DNA from: Discostella pseudostelligera
Lineage: Eukaryota > Bacillariophyta > Thalassiosirophyceae > Thalassiosirales > Thalassiosiraceae
Assembly: GCA_036940085.1 (NCBI GenBank)
Contig: JALLBK010000688.1
Span: 1 to 22,276 of the forward strand
Direction of reading: 5' to 3'
DNA: 22,276 bases
Shown here in pieces: positions 1 through 9,732 of this stretch; the stretch's first letter is position 1; each line of letters opens with the position of its first letter. Under the pieces are notes generated by a model, which worked only from the letters and a program-made list of their open reading frames with translations, made no database searches and was not told the origin of the DNA. Made by a program: the position numbers and the translations under genes.

Positions 1-85
1 AAAATTGCCCTGGTACAGTTCTACATGTTCCTACGTAGAAAAATTGCGACGTTCGCAGACTACACTTAAACCCATATATATCATG

Positions 86-104
86 GAGTTTAAGGGGGGT
101 TCTC
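86..104 (+). repeat. Left terminal inverted repeat
   Basis: This 19-bp sequence, GAGTTTAAGGGGGGTTCTC, is an exact reverse complement of 3188-3206. It sits 312 bp upstream of the transposase start. Confidence 0.75.
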
Positions 105-415
105 GGACACCCCCAAAAGGTCAAACGATTTGTGTCACACAACCATATGTAGTATTTCTTATTTAATAAAAAGAATACCATTGCGACTCCCAACAATATG
201 CACATCATTAAATAGCTTAAGATGTGACGGTCATTTCCATATAACATACTCCTATGTTATTTCAACATTATCGTGGCCAAACCGTGCCCAAAAGGTGGCG
301 CGGAGGGTGGCACGTCCTTCCAAGAATTCAGCAATGGACATATTGACCCATGTCAATTACTCCTCTATCCACCTAATGAATATTGTCTGAGCCCATATAA
401 CTTCTCTTCTCTACC

Positions 416-2893
416 ATGCCAAGAAAAAGCCTGGTCAATCAGACGAAGGTGGACAAGGCCGTAAGCATCTTGAAACGGGCTCCCACTTTGATGGTTCATG
501 AGGCAATGCTTTTGGGAGGATTCAAACAGAAGGAATGTAATACCAAATCAATTGAGTGGAAGGTGGCTCGAAGCCTTCTGGGCAAATCCAAGGGCAGGTT
601 GGCAGATATTTCAATGGATTCTCGACCATTATCCAATGTTGACATCAACAGTTTAAGCTCTTGGGCATCTCCACTAACTGATCCAAGCCTAACAATGTCA
701 ATTATGAAAGAGAATTTGTCACCCTCACCTCCACAAAAACTCAAGAAGCAATGATTGAACTCCCAACAAGTGCACGATAAGCAAGAGTCTGATCTAGATT
801 TTAACAGGCAATTCGTCAAGGCGCATAAGGCGGCAACAGTATTATATGATCAAGAGAGAGGAAAATCCAATGGTGGGATGTCTGTGAGGCAAGTTGAGAA
901 AGCAATCAAATCGAAGCACAAAGGATATGGTCCAAGCTCATCAACTATTCACCATTATGTTGTAAACCTTGGCCTTGTTGGCATGTCACCACGTAAAACC
1001 CGGTCCAGAAGGCAACATCCCTGCATTGACGTACAAGTCACTTTGTGCGGCATTTGGAAGCTGTATGCATATCAATCAGATCAATGCATTGGGGGGGATT
1101 ATTCAAGAATTAAAATGATTCCAGTCATTTCTGAGGCAATGAATCTCAGTATCTCCTCAGCTACGGAGCTCATACAACATTTTTTTCAAGATACTGCCAT
1201 CGATATGAAAGCAGATAAAATGTATTTTGCAGAGGAGAGGAGAGTTCGATGGACAATATTCAGCAACCTGGAGCTGTGGTTCAAGAGCTGGGAGAAGACT
1301 CTTCTTGACCTTGGCTTGTTGGAACGAGACGAGTCTGGAAAGCTCAATATTCCGAAGGCACAATTAAGGAATATATTGAACTTTGACAAGACATGTCTGT
1401 CTCTTGACGGCAGCTCTATTAACAGAGGAGGGCGCCCAGCAGCCTACTATCATGACCCCCGTCTCCCACAAGTTGGGATATCAACCTCCAAGATGTCGCA
1501 GACCATTACAATGATAATTGGCAGTAATTCTTGGGGTGAGGCGCTACCACCTCATTTCCAGTTCATGTTCAGTGCGAAAACTGATGAGGGGAAACAGGTT
1601 TGGAATGATTGCATTCGATACATGCAGAGAACAATTGGCAACTTTGGACTCGGGGAAGAGAAGTCGCTTCCGGTCTCCATTGGAATGAATGAGAAAGGTG
1701 GGATGGACAAGGAATAATTTGCGAAGTACATTCAAAATTCAATCATGCCGCTCCATCCAGATGCAGCACCAGGGAAAGGGAAATGGGTGATATTGAAATG
1801 TGACAGTGGCCCTGGTCGCCTGAACTTGGATCTCCTTGCCAATCTTCATACCTCTGGGTTCATATTATTTCACGGTGTGCCAAACACGACGGCAGAATTA
1901 TGGTCCATTCAAGACGCACTACTGCAAGAATCTGGATGTTGTTGTTGATGAGAGGATTAAGCAGAAGAAGAGCACTACACTTCTGCCATGGCAAGTTGGA
2001 TTGATTGTGTTTGGAGGCGTCGACCCTGAAACAAATATCGTCATGAAGTCAGCATTTGAATAGGGATTCTCAAGAGATGGCTGCAGGAATGTGTGGGAAA
2101 AGGTTGGTGCGGCGCCACTAACAAGATCTTGCTTGAATAATAAAAAGTATGGAAATCAATTGGCGATGGAAACACGGACTTCCAACAGTTACTATTGAAC
2201 ATTCAGGATGCAAATGATATGGCCACCCATGCATTGACAAGTGGAGGATATAATGGCAATGCATCAAAGAGGACAATCATTGAAATTCCAACATTGCACA
2301 AAATCACAGAGGAACACAGTAAGGAGCGTTATGAGATTTTGTCAAAGGCAAACACACATGGTAAGTTATTCAGCATGCTTGGTGGTTATCATCTCACATG
2401 CAATGATATCTTCATCAGTGCTGAGATGTGAGATGAAGACCAGGGAGAATGAGAAGAAGAGGCGTTACGGCAGATGAAAGTGGAGGAGAAGGCAAAGATG
2501 GTATTGGATGTGAAGGGAAATGATTGCATGAGTTGGACCAGGACTGATTTTGATGCTGTATTGGCATGGTACAATCCACCAAAGCATACCCAACTGACTA
2601 CCAACGAGGAGAAAGTATGGGTTTGGAATGACATTCTTACGAAGAATAAAGACCCAACAGTCTATGAAAGATGGACCAATGATGATGAAAGAGAGTTGTT
2701 GGAGGCGAGCAAGGACGAGATCGCAGTGGGTGATACCACTCTTGGGCGGGTGCAGAGGAGGAAACAAAATGAGGTAAGACAATCGATAATGAATATGACA
2801 GACACCGAATGCGTGGAAGCTGTCGCAGCTAGGGAAAGTATAAGCGATTTGTCACAGGATAGTATGGCCGATGGGGAAGTAGGTGAAGTCTAA
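416..2893 (+). pseudogene. DDE superfamily transposase, broken by stops and a frameshift
   Basis: The copy reads from ATG 416. The N-terminal part has HTH-like segments (around VHEAMLLGGF and GYGPSSSTIHHYV). The core looks like the DDE endonuclease family common in diatom and oomycete transposons: NFDKTCLSLDG near 1377, HFQFMF near 1553 and the CDSGPGRLN segment near 1800, where conserved Asp residues would lie. In-frame stops fall at 752-754 (TGA), 1715-1717 (TAA), 2429-2431 (TGA) and 2450-2452 (TGA). A frameshift near 1890-1900 moves the segment containing NYGPFKT into the next frame, which then stops at 2061-2063 (TAG). The original frame resumes by about 2195. The final piece (2474-2893) is an acidic, lysine-rich tail. 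An AATAAA at 2947-2952 follows. Transposase identity is fairly secure; the exact superfamily (pogo/CENP-B-like or another) is not. Confidence 0.75.
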
Positions 2894-3187
2894 TTGATAT
2901 TAAATGATGATATATGTTATTGCTTAGTTACTGGACCCCGGGGGTCAATAAACAGCACCTCATAATATGTCCTGCCAGTTGACTGAATCAAAAAACTTAG
3001 ACCAAATCAAGCGGGGATATTGTTACCTATGTTATATAGAGTATATATATTCACTTATTTAGTTCGTAATGCCAACCGTGTGGTAGTAACAAGCCGGCAG
3101 ACGCCATGGTCATGGTGCCGAGGTTGCAACTGTGAATTCTTGGACAAAATCACAATATTTTGACCAAGTACATTTCTACGTAGATCT
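2894..3187. other. Transposon 3' non-coding region
   Basis: This AT-rich stretch lies between the transposase end and the right inverted repeat. It contains a GACCCC-G-GGGGTC near-palindrome at about 2934-2946 and AATAAA at 2947-2952, which could serve as a polyadenylation signal. No coding potential is visible. Confidence 0.5.
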
Positions 3188-3206
3188 GAGAACCCCCCTT
3201 AAACTC
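3188..3206 (-). repeat. Right terminal inverted repeat
   Basis: This is the perfect reverse complement of 86-104 and lies 295 bp downstream of the transposase end. Only short patches (CTCCAT, GGTCAAA) can be matched beyond the 19 bp, and they are not collinear. Confidence 0.75.
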
Positions 3207-3505
3207 GTACTCCATCCTCAAACTCAAATCATCTATCTACATATGTACAAGCCTGGTGGGGCTATGCCGGGCACAGGGCTTGGAGGTGGTGGGGGGTGGT
3301 GGTGGTGATGCATCGAGAAGTAGGCCTTCAACTTCGGGTGTGTGTCGGACAGACTTACTGACCCTCGGCAAGCCCTGCATTTGGCAGGAATTCTTTCTTT
3401 TTTGACAAAAACACGTGTAGGCACCACATTTCATGCTCGCCAAATACCGATTTCTTCCTATGATCCGATTTCTACTGTTCCTACGCATGTGAAACAAGGG
3501 TCAGA

Positions 3506-3534
3506 CCGTTTCGTAGACCACCTTGCCGAAACGG
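3506..3534. repeat. Inverted repeat, 8-bp stem
   Basis: CCGTTTCG at 3506-3513 pairs with CGAAACGG at 3527-3534 across a 13-nt loop. Function is unknown. Confidence 0.5.
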
Positions 3535-3572
3535 ACCCAGTTTCACCCCCAGATTCATACCGCTGTAAGGCC

Positions 3573-3669
3573 CATCCTCTCAACATTTTTTTTTTCGGAT
3601 TTTGCGATAAGATGTCCATCCTGGCCATCATCCAAAATCTTGTATGAAAGTGGTGGTGTTGAGAGGATG
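3573..3669. repeat. Inverted repeat, 13-bp arms
   Basis: CATCCTCTCAACA at 3573-3585 is perfectly inverted at 3657-3669, with 71 nt between and a T-run just inside the left arm. Part of the right arm (GGTGGTGTTGAGA) recurs directly near 3709-3721. It could be a MITE remnant or a transcript hairpin. Confidence 0.5.
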
Positions 3670-3732
3670 CTTTTTGGAGCTTTTTGGGTATTTTACAATA
3701 TTATTGCTGGTGGTGTTGAGATTATCACATGA

Positions 3733-3809
3733 CATCGCATGATCTTGTCCTCCCATCGCGTGATTGATGCAACATCGCATGGCATCGCAGCTCATTGCAC
3801 AACATCGCA
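3733..3809 (+). repeat. Cluster of five CATCGCA-type heptamers
   Basis: CATCGCA or CATCGCG occurs at 3733-3739, 3754-3760, 3773-3779, 3783-3789 and 3803-3809 with irregular spacing of 10-21 bp. This looks like a degenerate tandem repeat or an array of binding sites; no function can be assigned. Confidence 0.45.
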
Positions 3810-3828
3810 GGGAGCAGATGTCAGTAAA

Positions 3829-4041
3829 ATGATCGACACCATGGCCGCCGTTGTCCCCACTACCTCAACTTTGACAGCGTCGACTTTTTAGGATGTTCCA
3901 AACAATGCATTGGAAAGATCCATTCACGATCTTTCTATTGATGCTATTATTAATCAAATGCTACCTGAATTGGCAGAGAAATGGGGGTCGATCCACTGGG
4001 ACAATTTTCACCGAGGTTGTCCGAGATATAGCCTGTTTTAA
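3829..4041 (+). pseudogene. Short reading frame interrupted by one stop, unknown
   Basis: From ATG 3829 a frame runs to a TAG at 3889-3891, then continues open for 49 codons to TAA 4039-4041. The second half reads as a plausible amphipathic segment (DVPNNALERSIHDLSIDAII and onward), and Ser/Thr-rich residues precede the stop. It is too short and featureless to name. It may be a gene or transposon fragment, or chance. Confidence 0.2.
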
Positions 4042-4058
4042 TAAGCCTAATGGTGGGC

Positions 4059-4078
4059 CGCCTCGGAGCACCGAGGCG
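4059..4078. repeat. GC-rich hairpin, 8-bp stem and 4-nt loop
   Basis: CGCCTCGG (4059-4066) and CCGAGGCG (4071-4078) are perfectly complementary around AGCA. There is no T-tract next to it, and terminator function is not expected in a nuclear genome. Confidence 0.5.
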
Positions 4079-4218
4079 TAAAGCTAATTGGTTCCCCAAA
4101 GTGCGAGGAGGCGCGAGATATGAAGATAATGGACTCTCGAAGGGTCTCGAACTCTCGACTATGCTCTTGTTGATGGTCCGCGTTCGCGAGACCAAGCCAA
4201 TTCTCTAGAGAGGCATGC

Positions 4219-4258
4219 GTCTGGCTGTCGCCTCGAATGTCTGGCTGTCGCCTCGAAT
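4219..4258 (+). repeat. Tandem duplication of a 20-bp unit
   Basis: GTCTGGCTGTCGCCTCGAAT occurs twice in perfect head-to-tail array (4219-4238 and 4239-4258). It is probably a replication-slippage duplication. Confidence 0.85.
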
Positions 4259-4652
4259 TAATTCCACGCGTAAGCAAGATAGAGCGTCACAGACTGGTCA
4301 GAAATCATATATAGAATATAAATTAAATAAACAACGTATGGGGGGATATTATCAACTCTGGTGTAGCAATCATGACCCTGCATCGCCACTGATGATGACA
4401 AACAGCTCGATATCTGCCGAGTGATGCCATTGGATATTCGACAGCCTTCCGGGTGACAAAATCTCACCCTGACTAGTTTGGAGTATCTTCGCACATTTCC
4501 ACTTCCGTTGTGCATATCATCATTATGCGTTGGTATTGCAACAACACGAGCTTTGAATCCAATGGTAGGAGGTGTAGGCCGCGATGGGCAATGCTTGCAA
4601 TGGCAGCTCGTTGCACCACATAGCACCACATCACACAATCATCACACGATCA

Positions 4653-4673
4653 TGACGTCATCACATGACGTCA
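4653..4673. promoter_or_regulatory. Two adjacent CRE-like palindromes (TGACGTCA)
   Basis: Perfect TGACGTCA octamers lie at 4653-4660 and 4666-4673, 5 bp apart and 13 bp centre to centre. In diatoms, TGACGT/ACGTCA elements bound by bZIP factors are known in CO2/cAMP-responsive promoters. Here no gene start is visible close by; the nearest coding end is the 3' end of the minus-strand gene at 4993. Function is therefore unproven. Confidence 0.4.
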
Positions 4674-4992
4674 CAATCAAATGAGAAAAAACACAAAAAA
4701 ATTGGTATGGTCTATCCGTCACCCGTCCAAACCGTCTGGACGCATTTCTTCCTGCTGCTGCATGTTGCATGTCAGATACGAATGTCTCAAGCAATCTCTC
4801 TGACGACATATTAGTTGACTCTCTAGAGCGTCGGCATCACATGTGAATTATCGACGAAAAAGTTACCTGGTAAACCAGCCAATCAAGATATCCAATGATT
4901 AATAATCGTATGCTCCTACCAAGAATCAATTAAGTAAACCACTTCCTTGATTCGGTCTTTTGCTCGTTCAAACAATTGCATCCAACATTCAT

Positions 4993-7900
4993 TCACTGAT
5001 CCCGTTTGTCCGGAGCAGCTTGCACACGCTGATACCCTCCTCGGCTACAATCCCTCTGTTGACGATGCTGGCTTTTTCGATAAACTAAAAATGCCAATAG
5101 AGCTAGAAGAAGGACAACGAAGGGAACCATTGGCAAGTCATCGTCATCATTATCCCAATCATTTCTGTTAGGCGAGGGCAACGGTACGCCCCCCACGGAG
5201 TTGGGTTTTTGTTCATGACTGAAAGAGATGTTCCCTCCTTGAATTGATCCATCACCAATGGAATCAAACGTAGTAGATGTCGGCTGTGAAAGGAGAAGTG
5301 TTTTAAATGAGAACAATGCGAATCAATCTGATGGATATACTCATCAAATTAATCACCTTTTGATCGAATTCAGACTCGATTTCGTTCCAATAATCCCCCT
5401 TTTCATTGGTAGGAGGAAGATTTTTAGCGCCCCACTCCTCAATGGTCGATGATTCACTTTCTTTCGCGTTGTTCTCTCTTTCGTCATATTCCAGTGCTGC
5501 ATCCGTTGTTTGAGAGTAATCTCCGTTGTCGATATCGCCTACGCCGCTGCCACTCCCGACAACTGAACTTTGAGCTTCGTAAGAAGTGTCTTCGAAATCC
5601 TGCTGTTCTCCAAGATTTCCAACACTCACGCTGCCGAAATCACCGTTATCAAGTTCATACGCCATCGACTTCGTATCAGTCAGCGTTGAATCATCATCGT
5701 TGCCCTGCTGATTGGTCTTTCCATTGAGCTTATCCTTGTTGCTGAAACTGTAATCATCTTTCTCAATATGATCCACCATCGATTTCGTTCCCACACCCAC
5801 TGTATTATCTTCCTTCGTTCCTGCAAATTTTTCACCGCTTAGAAACCCTTCCGCTTGATCAACGGTGGTGTTGCCCACTGAGATATTCTTGACATCGTCT
5901 CCAACCGAAGACACTTGTTCTTTAGATGGGTTCGGTACATCATCTGCTTCGTAGGTTGCCGCCGTTTTGTTAACCGCCTTCCCAGCATTTTCCAAACACT
6001 CGTCCACCATATTACATGACTCGGGGCAAGAGCTTACACCAATTGTTTTTCCGTTGTGAGATTTCGAGCACTTCTCAGGGTACATTTTCCCGATAAATTG
6101 GCACGTGTACCCTGCATTGTCCTTGTAAAGGAATGATGGATCATCCTTGCACGCGCTGATAGACGACGTGGCATTCATATCTGCGATCAATCCGGCATCG
6201 ATATCAGAATCAACCGTATGATTACCAGTGGCGCTTTCTTCTGACTCCTTCACCAGTGGTTCTACGACATTATCACTGTATGGAGTAATGACAGATTTCG
6301 TTGCATTGTCACTGCTCTTAACAAAATCAGGCGCTGATCCACCGTCAGTTCCACCAAATAGTGCAACATCCATATCCTTGCCAAGATCACTGTCTTCAAT
6401 ATCCGTAGTCAAGTCGACTACACTAGTATCATTGTGCATAGCCTTACACTCCGCGACCATACTGCAGGACACGGGGCAACTCACGATGCCTACCTTTTGA
6501 CCGTCCGCGAGTTTGAAACACTTGTCGGGGTTGTATTGGGCAATGAATTCACAGGTGAAACCCGTCTTGTTCTTGTAGAGAAAGGATGGGTCATCTTCGC
6601 ACAACTCCCCTGCGGCGGTTACATCTCCCAGACCATCCGAAAGTCCTCCCTCCTCCTCGTCCTCATCGGCATCCTCTGCACCAACATCTGTTGCATTGAA
6701 ACCGAACCGGCTCTCGTCCTCCTCTATGTTGTCAATTTCAACGTTGTTGACAAACTCGTCGCCATCACTCGCCTGTACCTCCTCACATTCTTTCACCATC
6801 TTGCACGATACTGGACAATACGCTACTCCCACCATCATACCATCATGTAACTTCGAGCAAATGTCAGGACTGTTCTTCGCAATGTATTCACAATTGTATC
6901 CCGCCTTTTCCTTGTAAAGGAAGGTAGGATTGTCCGTCTCGCAGGGGGCACCGGCAATTTTACCGTCAGATATGATATCTTCCCCGTCCCCCGCCTCTTT
7001 TGCGACTTCTCCTTCTTGCTCATCCTCGTCTTCGGTGGCAGCATCATCCTCGTCAACTCTATCACCGTCATCGTCGTCCTTATCCTCCCGTTCTTTATCC
7101 CTATCGACTTCATACCCATTAAGCTTGGAAGTTTCAGATGATGTCGCAGCAGAATCAATCGCAGTGCCGCCCTCCTTCGTGATCGCAGCAAAGTAGTCTC
7201 GTGCCCTCTCGCATTCACGAACTGCATTACAAGTTTCGGGACAATGCCTCGACCCGATGGTGATAACGAGCTTGTTTCTATCCGATGGAACTGTTACGTT
7301 GGTGGCATTGTTGCTATCGGCAATGATGATGGACGAGGAGTTTTTGCCGGAGTTATCTGCCTCTTCCTCGAGTTGTAGTTCGACGGTTTTAGTAATGGTT
7401 TCAGTACTCTTGAGATAACGGCGGCGGCGGTCGTCTTCATCATCGTGTTCGACGTCTTTATCGATGCGAGCATCGATAGCGGCCTTTGTGGAGGCGGCAG
7501 CATCAACACGGGAGGAGGTGACATCATCATCCTCCGCACCACTATCACTATCGGCAAAACTTGTAATATTCGCAGCAATGGCAGTATTTACAGCACTGGT
7601 ACTATTCGCATCAACAGCAGTAGTAGGAGTAGTAATATCCACCACAAATAATTCATCCTCGCACGACACTCCACTTTTCACCTTTCCTCCTCCTCCTCCT
7701 CCCACCTCCATGAGACGCTCTTGAAGTTGCTTGCACACGAAGTTTGCTGGCTCATCCTTACAAAAAGGATTATCGAACGAAGGAGTGTCGTCTTTTTTCG
7801 TAGAGGAGGTAGCAGCGGCATCATCATTATCCGCAGCAGCAGGAGTATTTGCAGAAGAAGAACCACCCATCAAGGTCTTGCTCGACGCGTCGTCATTGAG

Positions 7901-8959
7901 GATGCTGCTCCCACCACCCGACGACGACCTAGTGGGGGGGGGCATTCCCCCCATGGCCTTATCACCCACCGCATTCACCACCAACGGAGGATCATCGACT
8001 ACAAGTGACGACGGAGATTTGTCCTTTTTGAGGGTCACCTTGACAATCTTCTCTTCTTCCACTTCAGCACCATCGTCTTCCACTTCCTCCAAAATTATCT
8101 CTTTCTCGTCAAGCGTACTAGTGGAATTAGAAGTGTCCGCAACCATGGGGATGTCATTCTTCTTGGTATCGACAAGCTCGCTCGCCCTCTCGATCTTCTT
8201 CTCTTTTTCGTCTACTAATACTGGTACAGATTCGACTCCATCCTTCTTTCGCTGCGAGTCAAAGTCATCATCATAGGCATCCCTTCCAGTAGCCGCCGCT
8301 TTCTCCCCTCCCCCCTCCTCCTTCTTCCGGAGCATGCTGGCAGATGCCGCATCTTCGTCCTCATCTATAACATATCCATTATTAGCATTGGTGGTAGTGC
8401 CTTGCTGGCTTGCCTTCACGGAGGCCAACGAAGAAAGCTTGGGCGGCTTCGCATCCTCTTCCTCCTCTTCTTCTACTTCTTCACCACCGCCACTGCTACC
8501 CCCCTCCAGCATCGTCGTCTTCTCCAGCTTCGACTCTTTCTCTAGCTTCTTAATCTCAGTCTCCACTTCCTCCTCCACTTCCTCCTTGCCCTCTTTCAAT
8601 GACGACGACGATGATGAAGTTACGTTGGCTTCTACGACTGATACTGACGAGGATGATTTCAAAGACTTGGAATCTTCCAACAACTTCTCTTCCTTTGTAT
8701 CCTCCTTCCCCCCTTCTTCTTCGTCGGCAGTGGCCAATTCTACACCTACACTCTCTCTCACGATGTCCTTCTCCTTTTGGTCATCCATCTTCGTTGTCTT
8801 TTTGGTCTCCCGTTGCTGCTGCGACGACGGCACCATTCCTCCCGTCGCCACAAGTTGATGATCGGCAGTTTTGGGGATTGATACATCTTCACCGCCGCCG
8901 ACGGAGACACCGTCGACACCACCGTCGCCGCCGCTGCTGATGCCACGGAGCATACCCAT
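4993..8959 (-). CDS. Acidic membrane protein with four ShK-like cysteine modules
   Basis: Exon 1 is 8959-5357. The intron is 5284-5356 (73 nt, GTGATT...TTTCACAG, phase 0). Exon 2 is 5283-4993. The spliced frame gives 1297 aa. The start chosen is the first ATG (MGMLRG, preceded by AAAACA). Residues 1-399 are E/D/S/K-rich low complexity. Complete six-cysteine ShK-like modules span about 673-725, 787-838 and 937-988, each with the pattern C..D..FLYK....C.(F/Y)I....C, then CP.SC..V..C. A first module (Cys 400 to Cys 583) is split by about 140 low-complexity residues. Exon 2 adds an acidic stretch, one hydrophobic membrane segment (about VPFVVLLLALLAFLVY) and a basic 29-residue tail. N-glycosylation sequons are frequent, and an RRRRYLKS site lies in the module-1 insertion. 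The topology suggests a type I secretory or plasma-membrane protein, yet no N-terminal signal peptide is seen, so a 5' exon may be missing. Function is unknown; a cell-surface, protease-linked or wall-associated role is conjecture. Confidence 0.8.
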
Positions 8960-9732
8960 TGTTTTAGTGAAGTGATATTGAAGGTGTGATCGAATGCTAT
9001 TGGATATCGTTTTGTCGAAAGAATTGATAAGCCCTACCACTACCAACTACTACGAAGCGTGTGTTGTTGTGAGGTGATGACGAAGCAAGAATGAAGCAAG
9101 CAAGGTGCATGCACGTGGTGAATAAAGCAAGATCTTGCAAAAGATATCTTTGATTCTTGGCGGGAAAGTAGCCAAAATGGCGGGAAGAAAGGTGGCGAAA
9201 TGGCGGGAAGACAGGGCTAAAATGGCGGGAAAATAACGGCGAAAATCTTCCCGCCAATTCAATCTCACTTCAGGACTCGACTCGGTGTACTACCGTATCT
9301 TAGTGTACCAGTTCCTTAGTATGTTGAATCTTTTGAAAATGGCGCGCCTTAAACAGAGCGGCCCCTTCGCTCCCGCAAGCTTCCACAGCACAGCCCATCA
9401 TCGTCATCGTCATCGCCCGCCACCATCCGCATGCCGACGAATGAAGACCGTGACAGACATGGCATTATGGTTAGGGTTAGAACCAGCCCACGCACCGCAC
9501 CTCGCACCGCCGCAGAGTCCAATGATCGAGTTCATTACTATCAACAAACAAATAATAATGGCGACGGTCTCTTGAATCGCCATGCTCACTAACATCTGAC
9601 GCCCCCGACTGTGTCCACTTGCTGGTGTGTCTGCCCTGAGTCGACATCGACATTGGCAGCGAACAAAGACATCGACACCATTATTTTGCCTTCCATCGAC
9701 GCCAATAACTCTTGAGACGAGATAACGAGAAG
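8960..9732. promoter_or_regulatory. Divergent intergenic promoter region
   Basis: These 773 bp separate two head-to-head genes and must contain both promoters or 5' UTRs. They hold a cluster of E2F-like GGCGGGAA sites (9157-9255), a GGCGCGCC site (9341-9348) and a short TTAGGGTTAG. Reading frames on both strands are short, start without ATG or show no protein-like features. A small upstream exon for the minus-strand gene cannot be excluded. Confidence 0.55.
9157..9255. promoter_or_regulatory. Cluster of five E2F-like GGCGGGAA sites
   Basis: GGCGGGAAA or GGCGGGAAG occurs on the plus strand at 9159-9167, 9179-9187, 9202-9210 and 9224-9232, and on the minus strand at 9247-9255 (CTTCCCGCC). Near-matches GGTGGCGAAA and ACGGCGAAAA lie between them. 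TTTCCCGCC/GGCGGGAAA is a classic E2F/DP site in animals and plants. The spacing of 15-23 bp and location in a divergent promoter suggest a functional array. Factor identity is inferred. Confidence 0.6.

Larger units (their letters stand above)
86..3206 (+). mobile_element. Decayed DDE-type DNA transposon with 19-bp terminal inverted repeats
   Basis: A unit of about 3.1 kb is bounded by GAGTTTAAGGGGGGTTCTC at 86-104 and its exact reverse complement at 3188-3206. It encloses one broken transposase on the plus strand (416-2893). Just inside both ends the motif GGTCAAA recurs in inverted orientation. The palindrome CTACGTAG occurs near both ends (32-39 and about 3177-3184), outside the left repeat but inside the right one, so the true termini may lie slightly further out. 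No clear target-site duplication is visible next to the 19-mers. The transposase carries several stops and a frameshift, so the copy cannot be autonomous. The class assignment rests on the transposase; the family name is not resolved. Confidence 0.7.
3207..4992. other. Gene-poor, repeat-rich intergenic region
   Basis: No convincing gene is visible in about 1.8 kb. It holds a GGT-rich microsatellite (about 3282-3308), two inverted repeats (3506-3534 and 3573-3669), a run of CATCGCA heptamers (3733-3809), a broken short reading frame (3829-4041), a GC-rich hairpin (4059-4078), a 20-bp tandem duplication (4219-4258) and two TGACGTCA palindromes (4653-4673). Its right end must contain the 3' UTR of the minus-strand gene that stops at 4993. 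Confidence 0.6.

Noticed and set aside
3237..3497. 86-codon minus-strand frame with poly-Pro
   Set aside because: The poly-Pro comes from the GGT microsatellite. There is no domain, and its length is expected by chance.
4258..4638. 126-codon minus-strand frame next to the CRE pair
   Set aside because: It begins with TTG, not ATG, crosses the 20-bp region edge, and has no recognisable domain or protein-like pattern.
7731..8858. Long plus-strand frames opposite the acidic membrane protein
   Set aside because: They are antisense shadows of GA-rich coding repeats, giving poly-Ser/Thr/Pro sequence. The minus strand has the cysteine modules, intron and anchor.
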